This document shows, piece by piece, positions 8,521-16,695 of a stretch of 64,000 nucleotides of DNA; the stretch's first letter is position 1; every line of letters starts with the position of its first letter. The notes under the pieces were generated by a model. It made no database searches. It saw nothing but the letters and a program-made list of their open reading frames with translations, and was not told the DNA's origin. A program made the translations under genes and the position numbers. Source of the stretch: Bacteroidetes bacterium UBA2475 (GTDB taxonomy: Bacteria; Bacteroidota; Bacteroidia; B-17B0; Aurantibacillaceae); contig DDPF01000004.1 in assembly GCA_002342065.1 (NCBI GenBank), positions 496,001 through 560,000 on the forward strand, read 5' to 3'.

Positions 8521-10447
8521 GAAAAAACTTTTACTATCCATTTCTTTTTTAATTGGCGCTTCAACTTTATTTGCTCAAAATTTTACCTGGGCAAAAAATA
8601 TGGGCGGAACCTCCCTTGATAATGGTTTATCTGTTGCAGTAGATGCTTCAGGTAATGTTTACACTACTGGTTATTTTCAAGGCACCGCAGATTTTGATCC
8701 GGGAGCCGGAGTTTCTAATTTAACGTCATTTGGTGGCACAGATATTTTTATAAGTAAATTAAATTCAGCCGGTAATTTTGTTTGGGCAAAACAAATGGGA
8801 GGCACTAATTATGACTATGCTAGGTCAGTTGCTGTAAGCAGCACTGGCAATGTTTATTTAACTGGGCATTTTGTCGGTCAAGCAGACTTTGATCCCGGGG
8901 CTGGAACTTTTAATTTAACGTCAAGTGGCTTCGACGAGGCTTTTGTGTGTAAATTAGACGCTTCAGGAAATTTTGTGTGGGCAAAACAATTGGGTGGTTC
9001 ATCAAATGATTATAGCTACTCCATTGCTATAGATGGGTCTCAAAATGTTTATACTTCTGGTGGCTTTCAAGGTACAAGTGATTTTGATCCTAGTGCCGCT
9101 ATTTCTAATTTAACTTCAACCGGAAACTATGATATTTACGTTAGCAAATTAGATATTAACGGAAATTTTGTTTGGGCAAAAAACATGGGCTCATCAGCAC
9201 AAGACTTTGCACAATGCATTACTGTGGATGCACCGGGAAATGTTCTTACATCCGGCTACTTTGAAGGTACAGCAGATTTTGATCCAAGTGCAGCGACCTA
9301 CACACTAAGTTCAGTTAACGCTCGAGATGTTTTTGTTAGTAAATTAAGTTCGGCCGGTAATTTTGTTTGGGCGAAACAAATTGGTGGCCCAGGCAACCAA
9401 ATCGCGAATTCTATAGTAACAGATGCTTCCGGCAATGTTTATACAACAGGCAGTTTTGAAAATTCAGCTGATTTTGACCCGAATGCAGGAGCTTTTGGAA
9501 TGAACTCTGACGGTGCAACGGATATATTTATAAGTAAATTAAATCAATCCGGCTTATTTAGTGGTGCAAAAAGAATTGGGTCAATTGGTTTTGATTACGG
9601 TCGTGGTATAACGCTTGATGCCTCTGGAAGTGTAGTAACAACCGGCGAATTTTATGGTAATGTAGATTTTGATCCAGGTGTTGCAACCAATTCATTAGTT
9701 GCTCTTAGCTCTAGTTCCGACGCTTTTATTAGCAAATTGGATGCCAATTTAAATTTTATTTCAGCAAAAAATATAGGAAGTGCTTCTGGCAGCGCTATTG
9801 GAAATGCACTTGTTAGTGATGCTGCTAGTAATATTTACACTACGGGTTATTTTTCAGGCACAACCGATTTCGACCCTAATGCTGGTGTATTTAATTTAGT
9901 TCCGCCAGGGACTCAACCAGATGTGTTTGTTTTAAAATTATCTAGCTGTGTTTCATTAAACCCAATTGCGGCAACTAACAATACAGTATGTGCAGGTTCA
10001 AGCATAAATTTTAGTGTAAGTACAAGCGGAACTGTAATCCCAACTTATAGTTGGAGTGGGCCAAATTCTTTTACATCAAATAGTCAAACCCCAAGTATAG
10101 CAACATCAGCAAGTATACATAGCGGAGTTTATACAGTTACAGTTACAAATGGCAGTTGTATCGAAACTGCTACAACGCAAGTTAATGTAACAATTTGCAC
10201 AGGGTTAAAATATAATTTACAAGACAACCTTACTTCTATTATAGTTTATCCTAATCCTGCATCTTCAATGTTAACTATCCAAACAGAAGAAACAATTGAA
10301 ACAGTTTACGTTTATAATTTATTAGGTGCTATTGTTATGGAAGAAAAAAATAATTCTTTCTCGGTTGAACAATTAGCCAAAGGCATTTATACTATACAAA
10401 TTAGAACTGCAAATGGTATGGGTACTACACGTTTTATAAAAGACTAA
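8521..10447 (+). CDS. Secreted FDPG-repeat (SBBP-like) beta-propeller protein with T9SS sorting domain, paralogue
   Basis: Start chosen at ATG 8521, where a standard signal peptide begins (MKKLLLSISFLIGASTLFAQ); an in-frame ATG at 8441 would put 26 extra residues on top of the promoter and operator. The mature protein has about nine 48-residue repeats with DFDPG/DFDPS/DFDPN, ISKL, GNFVWAK and YTTGYF elements, then an Ig-like segment (about 485-565) and a T9SS type A domain (VYPNPASS, KGIYTIQI). It is a clear paralogue of the protein at 4778-6727, with the same repeat design and near-identical repeat cores. Expression is probably from site D. Its function is unknown; repeated D-rich loops on a secreted propeller suggest calcium-dependent binding or a structural role. 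Confidence 0.9.
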
Positions 10448-10468
10448 TAGTTTAACTTTATTAAAATT

Positions 10469-10505
10469 AAAAGAACTCATTCTCACGGATGGGTTCTTTT
10501 TTTTT
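10469..10505 (+). terminator. Rho-independent terminator (family copy 2)
   Basis: AAAGAACTCAT pairs with ATGGGTTCTTT (10489-10499) around an 8-base loop and is followed by a long T run. The stem is the same as in the copies at 8391 and 12660. Confidence 0.88.
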
Positions 10506-10506
10506 G

Positions 10507-10538
10507 TCCATTCCTAAAGTATTTTGGCTGTTGCTGAA
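10507..10538 (+). promoter_or_regulatory. Predicted LytTR binding site E
   Basis: The half-sites are TTCCTAA (TTCCT 10511-10515) and TTGCTGA (TTGCT 10531-10535), period 20. The spacer AAAGTATTTTGGCTG is identical to that of site B. The -7 position at 10568 is 33 bases after the second half. Confidence 0.74.
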
Positions 10539-10567
10539 GAATTTGAGTTTGGAAAAAGGTTTTTTGG

Positions 10568-10575
10568 TATTATTA
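10568..10575 (+). promoter_or_regulatory. -7 promoter position of the WG-repeat gene (degenerate)
   Basis: TATTATTA keeps the TA and two of the four TTTG bases. On its own it would not be called; the fixed 33-base distance from site E is the reason to place the promoter here. ATG 10588 follows 12 bases later. Confidence 0.35.
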
Positions 10576-10587
10576 TCATAAAAAAAT

Positions 10588-12609
10588 ATGAAAAAGTTCT
10601 GTTTACTTCTGTTTCTATTAAGTTTTTGTATTATAAATGCCCAGGAAAGTCAAGAGATTACCGCTTCTAAATGGAAAGATGGCGAGTTTGAGTTTTATTC
10701 TCCAAATAATAATTATATCCCGGTTCAGTGGACATTAACTAAATTCAAGAAAAAACTTGAAATAAAAAAGAACACGAAAAATAAAATTTTAAAAATTAGC
10801 TTAACCGGAAACCCATCTATTGGTGATTTTATGCACCCCGATTCTGTAACAACCGAGTTTGTAAGATATTACGCAATTAAAGGTTATGAGGATAGTAAAA
10901 TATATTTTACTCAGAATTCTATACTAGTTTATCGTATAAAAGAAGTAAGTCCTAAGCACGAAATAGAATTTGAATATTGTATTGGTAAAAAACCCGAAAA
11001 CAACATCAAAGATGAGATTATAAACTATCTTGAATCAACAAAAAAGTACTATGTGCCGAAATCAATTACAAGTTCTACGGATATCGAAAGCATACAAGCT
11101 GTAGTTATTTCTGATCAAGAAGAACTTTCTACAGGAGCCTACTTTCAAATAGGCATGGTAGTTAAAACAAAATGGGGGATAGAATTAAAATCATTAAGCT
11201 TAAATGGACGACTTGACACAAAGAATTTTACAATAAAGCCGAGGGAATTAGAGCCCTATAAAAACGCTTGGATAATGAATTGTAAAAAACTAAAAAATAG
11301 CGAGTTAGAAGTAGATGTTTATTTAACAACCGAACCAACTGTAAAATTTAATTCAAAGATCCCCGTTAAGTGCGATTCCGAAAATTCTCCGGTTACAATA
11401 CAGTCGAAAGTATTGAATGAGTATGATTTTGTAAAACACAGATCTTATGAAAAGGGAAAATACATAGTTAAAAAGCTTGAAAAACTTCCTGAGACTGGTT
11501 ATACCACCCATGCACTTTCTTTAATGGAAATATTTAGAATAACAAATGTTGAAACTAATTTAATTCAGGTGCAGAAAAAGGATAAAGTAGGATATATTGA
11601 CAAAACAGGTAAAAAAATCATTCCATTAGAATACGAAGATGGCGTGGTAAGTGATTTTAAGAATAAGATAATTGCAGTAAAAAAGAATGGTAAGTGGGGT
11701 TTTATTAATTTTCAGAATAAGGTCGTTACAAAATTTATATATGATCTAGTTTATAACGAATCTTGCGGCGCATCGATTGTAAAAAAGGACGATAAGTATG
11801 GCTATGCAGATTCTACTGGAAGGGAATTTGTAAATACAATTTATGATAATGTTTTTGACTTTTCTAACAAAGGTTATGGCGTTGTGGTCTTAAATGGTAA
11901 ACATGGTTGTGTTGACAAAACAGGAAAATTAATTGTACCTATTGAATTTGAAAAAAGCCCGATCCAGTTAAATCCCGATCTTTTTGCGGTTTATAAAAAC
12001 GGTAAATATGGCGTTATAAAAACAGATGGTAATATGATATTCGATTTTAAATACGATGAAATTTATCCAACTGGTTATGAATACAGAACAAATGAGCCAA
12101 AAGAAAACTCGAATGTTATGAGGGTAAAACTACTTGGTAAATATGGATATATTAAGGGAGATGGAAAAGTTTTAAGTGAGTGCATTTTTACTAAAGCAAA
12201 CGATGTTGCCAGTGTTGGTTATGCTATCGTTGAATTGCATGAGAATAAAGTAACCAAGGGAGGAGATTTTGATATTAAAACTGGAAAGGTGCATTGGACG
12301 AGTGAGGTGAAGGATCCGGAAGAAGTTGTTGTTGATTACTCATCAAACGTTAGAAGCAAATCAAAGTCCGGCCCCGATAAAAAAACAATAAAAAATACAG
12401 GCAAAAGTATTCTACATATGGGTGCCGATGGAAGTACAGGTTATAGCGTAAACGGCGGAGGCTCAGTAGAATTCCCTTGTAGCAAAAAAGTATATTACAC
12501 TTATTATGACAACGGAGGTTATAACGGCAGAGGACCTGTTATCTCAGAAGCAAAACAAGATTGCGGAGGAACCATAAACGCGAATGGCGATCAGTATAAT
12601 AAAAAGTAA
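10588..12609 (+). CDS. Secreted WG-repeat protein with a shared Cys-containing C-terminal domain
   Basis: This 673-residue protein has a signal peptide (MKKFCLLLFLLSFCIINAQ), a unique N-terminal region (about 20-300), and WG repeats from about residue 325 to 560 (VGYIDKTGKKIIPLEYED, GKWGFINFQNKVVTKFIYD, KYGYADSTGREF, GKHGCVDKTGKLIVPIEFE, GKYGVIKTDG). WG repeats form a propeller-like fold of unknown ligand. There is no YPNP-type T9SS domain. The last 75 residues (FPCSKKV, then DCGGTINA) match the C-terminus of the next gene product. The gene is preceded by site E and has its own terminator. It belongs to the predicted LytTR regulon; its role is unknown. Confidence 0.85.
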   Translation: MKKFCLLLFLLSFCIINAQESQEITASKWKDGEFEFYSPNNNYIPVQWTLTKFKKKLEIKKNTKNKILKISLTGNPSIGDFMHPDSVTTEFVRYYAIKGYEDSKIYFTQNSILVYRIKEVSPKHEIEFEYCIGKKPENNIKDEIINYLESTKKYYVPKSITSSTDIESIQAVVISDQEELSTGAYFQIGMVVKTKWGIELKSLSLNGRLDTKNFTIKPRELEPYKNAWIMNCKKLKNSELEVDVYLTTEPTVKFNSKIPVKCDSENSPVTIQSKVLNEYDFVKHRSYEKGKYIVKKLEKLPETGYTTHALSLMEIFRITNVETNLIQVQKKDKVGYIDKTGKKIIPLEYEDGVVSDFKNKIIAVKKNGKWGFINFQNKVVTKFIYDLVYNESCGASIVKKDDKYGYADSTGREFVNTIYDNVFDFSNKGYGVVVLNGKHGCVDKTGKLIVPIEFEKSPIQLNPDLFAVYKNGKYGVIKTDGNMIFDFKYDEIYPTGYEYRTNEPKENSNVMRVKLLGKYGYIKGDGKVLSECIFTKANDVASVGYAIVELHENKVTKGGDFDIKTGKVHWTSEVKDPEEVVVDYSSNVRSKSKSGPDKKTIKNTGKSILHMGADGSTGYSVNGGGSVEFPCSKKVYYTYYDNGGYNGRGPVISEAKQDCGGTINANGDQYNKK

Positions 12610-12659
12610 TTCGTACGATAGTTTTTATATAGGAATAACAGGTTAACTTTATAAAAATA

Positions 12660-12692
12660 AAAGAACTCATTCACACGGATGGGTTCTTTTTT
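12660..12692 (+). terminator. Rho-independent terminator (family copy 3)
   Basis: AAGAACTCAT (12661-12670) pairs with ATGGGTTCTT (12679-12688), then T residues. It is the third near-identical copy of the terminator found after the LamG and second FDPG genes. Confidence 0.87.
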
Positions 12693-12694
12693 TA

Positions 12695-12726
12695 TCCATT
12701 CCTAAACGCAATTGTCTATTGCTAAA
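12695..12726 (+). promoter_or_regulatory. Predicted LytTR binding site F
   Basis: The half-sites are TTCCTAA (TTCCT 12699-12703) and TTGCTAA (TTGCT 12719-12723), period 20, with TCCA flank. The -7 box TACTTTTA starts at 12756, 33 bases after the second half. Confidence 0.72.
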
Positions 12727-12755
12727 CTATAAATGTTCTAAGAACAATAAGCCAC

Positions 12756-12763
12756 TACTTTTA
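12756..12763 (+). promoter_or_regulatory. -7 promoter box of the last regulon gene (one mismatch)
   Basis: TACTTTTA differs from TAnnTTTG at one base (A for G). The distance to site F is identical to the other five promoters. ATG 12798 is 34 bases downstream. Confidence 0.5.
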
Positions 12764-12797
12764 TAAAAAATAATACAACTAAAAAAATAAATACAAT

Positions 12798-13763
12798 ATG
12801 AAAACAAAGAATTTTTTATTTTTCGCTGGCCTTCTGGTTGGAGGTTTATTAAACGCTCAGGAAGATCAAACAGCTAAAGCCACCAAAATGGGTGACGGAC
12901 CATTTATGAGTTATGTTATTAATGAGAGTGGCGGTAATTACACTTACGCCGGAATTAATAAAGAGGTGTATACATTTACCTTTAAACCCTACCAGGCCGA
13001 CTTTAAAGAAATAGAAATTAAAGAAGCCGAAAAAACGTCAACTGATAATTATTACCCCGATGAAGAAGCCTTTCCTGCAACCTATGTTTGGGGGAGATTA
13101 AATACCGAAACATGTATGAGAGGTTGGGATTATATTGAGCTTAGAAAGGAAAATAGAATGGTTATTTTGGATGAGTGGATTTACATTCTTGAAAAATGGG
13201 AAAGCAAAGATAGCTATAGAATACAAAAATGTTTTAAAAAAGGACAACTATCCGGATTTGGCTTAACAAAAAAGGCATTTGGTGCGGCAAAAGAAATGGA
13301 AAAAGCGAATCACAAAGAAACGCTTCAAAAATATTTAGATGAGGCTTTTAAAAAGCAAAGCGAATTATTACCGGCATGGCAGGCAAATAATAAATCAAAA
13401 ATAGATAAACGTGTAGCCGCAAAAGAAAGATACCAATTTACTATAGATTCTGTAAACGGTAATTATTGGAATACTGCGGAAGGGAAAAGGGTAAAAGCTC
13501 AACTTGACAGAAAGGCGGGTCAGGCAAAAATTACTCTTGTAAATGATTTGGCAATAGACTTATTATTACGCCATGGTCAAGGTGTATCTACTCGATTAAA
13601 ACCGGGAGAAAAAAAGCAATTTGATTGTTCTGGAGACAAAGTAAGAAAAGGCAAACCACGCGCAAATAATACAAGCCAGTTCGATGACACAGATGTAATT
13701 TTAATTCAATCAGATGGAAAAGGATGCGGACAGACAGTTAATGCATCAAGTGTATATAAGTAA
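12798..13763 (+). CDS. Secreted protein of unknown function with shared Cys-containing C-terminal domain
   Basis: I do not recognise a known family for the body of this 321-residue protein. It has a signal peptide (FLFFAGLLVGGLLNAQ), a mixed N-terminal region with two Cys (about 110 and 155), a charged helical middle (about 165-215, KANHKETLQKYLDEAFKKQ), and a C-terminal 75 residues (LRHGQGVSTRLKPGEKKQF, DCSGDKV, KGCGQTVNA) related to the end of the WG-repeat protein upstream. No T9SS-type YPNP domain is present. It is the last gene of the predicted LytTR regulon, preceded by site F and followed by a bidirectional terminator. The shared C-terminus suggests that both proteins are handled, anchored or assembled in the same way. 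Confidence 0.8.
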   Translation: MKTKNFLFFAGLLVGGLLNAQEDQTAKATKMGDGPFMSYVINESGGNYTYAGINKEVYTFTFKPYQADFKEIEIKEAEKTSTDNYYPDEEAFPATYVWGRLNTETCMRGWDYIELRKENRMVILDEWIYILEKWESKDSYRIQKCFKKGQLSGFGLTKKAFGAAKEMEKANHKETLQKYLDEAFKKQSELLPAWQANNKSKIDKRVAAKERYQFTIDSVNGNYWNTAEGKRVKAQLDRKAGQAKITLVNDLAIDLLLRHGQGVSTRLKPGEKKQFDCSGDKVRKGKPRANNTSQFDDTDVILIQSDGKGCGQTVNASSVYK

Positions 13764-13798
13764 AAAGCATTCATTTAAATAAAATATATTTATTAAAT

Positions 13799-13829
13799 AA
13801 AAGAGCCTCCGTAAAGAGGCTCTTTTATT
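13799..13829. terminator. Bidirectional terminator between convergent genes
   Basis: An 11-bp perfect stem AAAAGAGCCTC/GAGGCTCTTTT (13799-13809 with 13816-13826) has A-rich and T-rich sides, so it can work on both strands. It lies between the end of the LytTR regulon and the convergent membrane protein gene. Confidence 0.88.
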
Positions 13830-15296
13830 TTACGTTCTCCTTGGCAGTGCCAACTGCTTTACAAATAATTTTTTCATTAATGGTAAACACAAAAAGAAAA
13901 GTATAATTGGTACCCATTTGCAAATCATGAACCAAAGGTCGTATTCTTCCTGCCAGTAAGAGTATAAATACTGATCTAAATAATAAGTGTAATCATATAT
14001 CTCAATTTTTTTGCCATACATATTTACTTCTGTTTTTGCTGCGGCATAGGCATAGTTGTATGAAAAGTGATCGTGGAATATATCCGTATAACGGCGTAAA
14101 TAATGCACTACCATCATTGGCATATAAATAACCAAAAGAAAAAATAATTGGTTTAAAATATTAAAGAAGGGTTTAAAGGTTTTTTCCTGTTTAGCTGATA
14201 TAAATAAACTTACAATGGTTGTAACAAACAATAAAAAGACGAACCATTGGAAAGAATGTTCGGAGCTGGAACTCTTAAAAAAGATCTGCGACAATATAAA
14301 TGCAATTAAAGGATATAAAGCGCAAACAATTCCCATTATTAAAAACTGCTGCCAGTAATTTAATTTAAACAGAACTAATAATAAGGTCAGCGAAAAAATA
14401 GCGTAGAACATGCCCCATAAAAAATCCTTGTCCCAAATAAACAGCTTTCCAAACTTTGCTTCAAATAAATTATTAAAAGCGGTACGCATTTCCTCTTTAT
14501 GGTAATCATTTCCTAAACTCAATTCATCAATACTTATCCAACCTGTTTTTTGCGCTTTGATATATTTGGCCGCCATTTCATCAATATCAAAATTAGGATT
14601 CACGCCATATTTTTCGCAAATAGAAACGTGCCTTGCAATCTTCACTTTTACGATAGAAAGATCGGAGAGTGGTTGGTAACCTGTACGAATTTTAAAGCTA
14701 CTTAACATTGATGGAAAAGTTAATGTATCGTTCAAATATTGGTAAGGCGTATAATTATTAAAAGCATAAATTTTATTTACATTAAAAAAGGTCTGTTTTT
14801 TTGTGGTGTCATAACTGTTCTCGTAAGAATAATAATTAGTAACAACAAAAGGCTCAATTTCATTTAGGGTGTTTACATCCTTCATAATTTCCTCATCGGT
14901 AAACATGTGCGCCATTTTTGTATTATAACTAATTACAAAGGGCGAAGCGAACCATGCAAAAATAGCTACACAGGAAAAGACCAAAAAGAAATTCTTGTAC
15001 TCGTCGCCAACTTTTAAATTCCCGAAATTCTTTTCTTTATTAAAGATCAGATACCGATACCCCCAAAACCATGAAAGAATAAAAGAGAGTACGCTTAATA
15101 ACAAGAACCACAAACCTGAGTCGGCCCTGCTGGTAAGATCAATTGGGACAAAACAACCAATTAAAGTTGAGATAATGTAAAGCAATAAACCAAACCATAA
15201 TACGTAATGGATCTTGCTTATCCATACAATAGGATAATTGGTTAGCAAATACGTGTCGATGCGGTTTAAAAAACCGGGAGCTATTTTTTTAAACAT
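13830..15296 (-). CDS. Polytopic membrane protein, probable partner of the adjacent ABC ATPase
   Basis: This 488-residue protein has two N-terminal membrane segments (about 28-50 and 62-82), a third at about 100-120, a soluble loop of about 160 residues, then several more membrane segments (about 290-385) and a last pair near the C-terminus (about 455-475). It starts one base after the stop of the ABC ATPase gene, so the pair is an operon and probably one transporter of the ABC-2 type, in which a permease with large extracytoplasmic loops works with a separate ATPase. I do not recognise a specific family or substrate. The loop between membrane segments 3 and 4 is Asn/Tyr rich and would face the periplasm. 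Confidence 0.75.
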   Translation of the reverse strand: MFKKIAPGFLNRIDTYLLTNYPIVWISKIHYVLWFGLLLYIISTLIGCFVPIDLTSRADSGLWFLLLSVLSFILSWFWGYRYLIFNKEKNFGNLKVGDEYKNFFLVFSCVAIFAWFASPFVISYNTKMAHMFTDEEIMKDVNTLNEIEPFVVTNYYSYENSYDTTKKQTFFNVNKIYAFNNYTPYQYLNDTLTFPSMLSSFKIRTGYQPLSDLSIVKVKIARHVSICEKYGVNPNFDIDEMAAKYIKAQKTGWISIDELSLGNDYHKEEMRTAFNNLFEAKFGKLFIWDKDFLWGMFYAIFSLTLLLVLFKLNYWQQFLIMGIVCALYPLIAFILSQIFFKSSSSEHSFQWFVFLLFVTTIVSLFISAKQEKTFKPFFNILNQLFFLLVIYMPMMVVHYLRRYTDIFHDHFSYNYAYAAAKTEVNMYGKKIEIYDYTYYLDQYLYSYWQEEYDLWFMICKWVPIILFFLCLPLMKKLFVKQLALPRRT

Positions 15297-15297
15297 A

Positions 15298-16494
15298 TTA
15301 AATATCTTTATGAAATAATTGACGGGTACTTTGACTGATATCCCTGTAATAATTTAATTCTAATCCGTTCTTTTGAATGATCGATAATACATCAAACCAT
15401 TTTACATCAACACCACAACTGATAATAAAAGCAGTTCCTGCATCTTCAATTTTGTAACCGTTACCTTCAGACAAACAGTTTTGTAATTGCTGCAATGTAA
15501 AACTACCCGCCACTTCATAATTATTCACTGCGCGGTTAATTCCAAAATCAATTTGTTTACCGTTGTAAATTGTTTTTCCCTGACGAATAAAAATAATGTT
15601 ATCTGCTATGCGCTCTATTTCGTGCAACTGTTGCGAACTTAAAATAATAGAAAGCGGGTTGCTCTGCGATTGAGCGAAAAAACGTAAGTCCTGCAAGAAC
15701 AATTGCTGCGCGTTAATATCTAAATTCGCCAAAGGCTCGTCTAATATTAATAAGTGCGGACGCCATAATAACATCTTAGCTAATTCAAAACGCATGCGGT
15801 AGCCACTCGAAATTTGGCTCCAGGTTAGGTCGCGAAATTTATCCAAGCCCAAACGAAATAAAATATAATCTATTTGCTTTAAATTTTGTTCGCCGGTAAT
15901 ATTGTGTATGGTGGCAAAGAATAACAAATTCTCTAACAAAGTGCCATGCCATTTTGGAATACGTTGCGGAATGAAAGCGAATTTATTTTTTGCCTGGTAC
16001 CAGTTATTTGAAAAAGTACCAAGTGCCGGAAATTCAATAATTCCTGTATCGGTTGAAAGTTGTCCTGATACAATACGTAGTAAAGTTGTTTTGCCATTTC
16101 CATTCTCGCCAACTACGCCGGTAATTTGTCCTAACTTTAATTCAAAAGAAATGGGATGTAATTTAAAAGGATTACGTCCACTGTGAAATTGTTTGGTAAT
16201 ATCCTGCGCTTTAAAAACAATATCAGAATCTATGCTTGAATTGTTTGCCAGTTCAAAATTTTGTACCCGTATTTTTTCTAAGATATTTGAAGCGCCATTG
16301 GAAATACTGTCTTGTTGTTCGGGATTAACATCAATAATGCTTAAATAATTCTTTCTTAGTTCAAAGATCTCGCTTACCAAATTTTCGGGTAATTGATAAT
16401 CGTTGGTAAGATCGAGGCTGCGCCTTGTGAATAAGCTGTAATCTTTTGAGTGGAAAGACTCTTCCAGCTGTTGTATGAATTTATTTTCAACCAT
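15298..16494 (-). CDS. ABC transporter ATP-binding protein with N-terminal extension
   Basis: This 398-residue protein has a helical N-terminal extension (1-92) that is not part of the usual ABC fold. The nucleotide-binding domain follows (about 93-320): Walker A GENGNGKT at 129-136, Q-loop region AFIPQRIPKWHG, a signature SSGYRMRFELA in place of the usual LSGGQ, and Walker B LLILDEPLANLD. A small alpha/beta tail (about 325-398) completes it. The signature still has Ser-Gly but lacks the second Gly and Gln, as seen in some ABC-2 exporters. It would energise the membrane protein encoded one base downstream. The substrate cannot be inferred. Confidence 0.88.
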   Translation of the reverse strand: MVENKFIQQLEESFHSKDYSLFTRRSLDLTNDYQLPENLVSEIFELRKNYLSIIDVNPEQQDSISNGASNILEKIRVQNFELANNSSIDSDIVFKAQDITKQFHSGRNPFKLHPISFELKLGQITGVVGENGNGKTTLLRIVSGQLSTDTGIIEFPALGTFSNNWYQAKNKFAFIPQRIPKWHGTLLENLLFFATIHNITGEQNLKQIDYILFRLGLDKFRDLTWSQISSGYRMRFELAKMLLWRPHLLILDEPLANLDINAQQLFLQDLRFFAQSQSNPLSIILSSQQLHEIERIADNIIFIRQGKTIYNGKQIDFGINRAVNNYEVAGSFTLQQLQNCLSEGNGYKIEDAGTAFIISCGVDVKWFDVLSIIQKNGLELNYYRDISQSTRQLFHKDI

Positions 16495-16514
16495 AATATC
16501 TATCTATTTTCTGT

Positions 16515-16607
16515 TGTCACTTCGAGCACGGCAAAAGCGATTGAGCTTTTGAGCGAGACTGTGCGCTTGCAATAAGCATACGTGTCTCGACTTCGCTCGA
16601 CATGACA
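16515..16607. repeat. REP-like inverted repeat element
   Basis: The element begins with TGTCACTTCGAGC and ends with GCTCGACATGACA, which are imperfect inverted copies. Internal GAGCGAGAC and GTCTCGACTTCGCTC form a second nested inverted pair. It fills most of the 200-base gap between the divergent ABC and GH9 genes. Sequences of this kind are common dispersed palindromic repeats in Bacteroidota; no transposase is nearby. Nothing else was recognised in this gap. Confidence 0.7.
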
Positions 16608-16695
16608 TTTATTTTAACATTTCACTTTTCTTATTCAAATATTAATATTAAATTTAATCAAAGGTTCTGAATAATAATACTAATAATCACGATCC

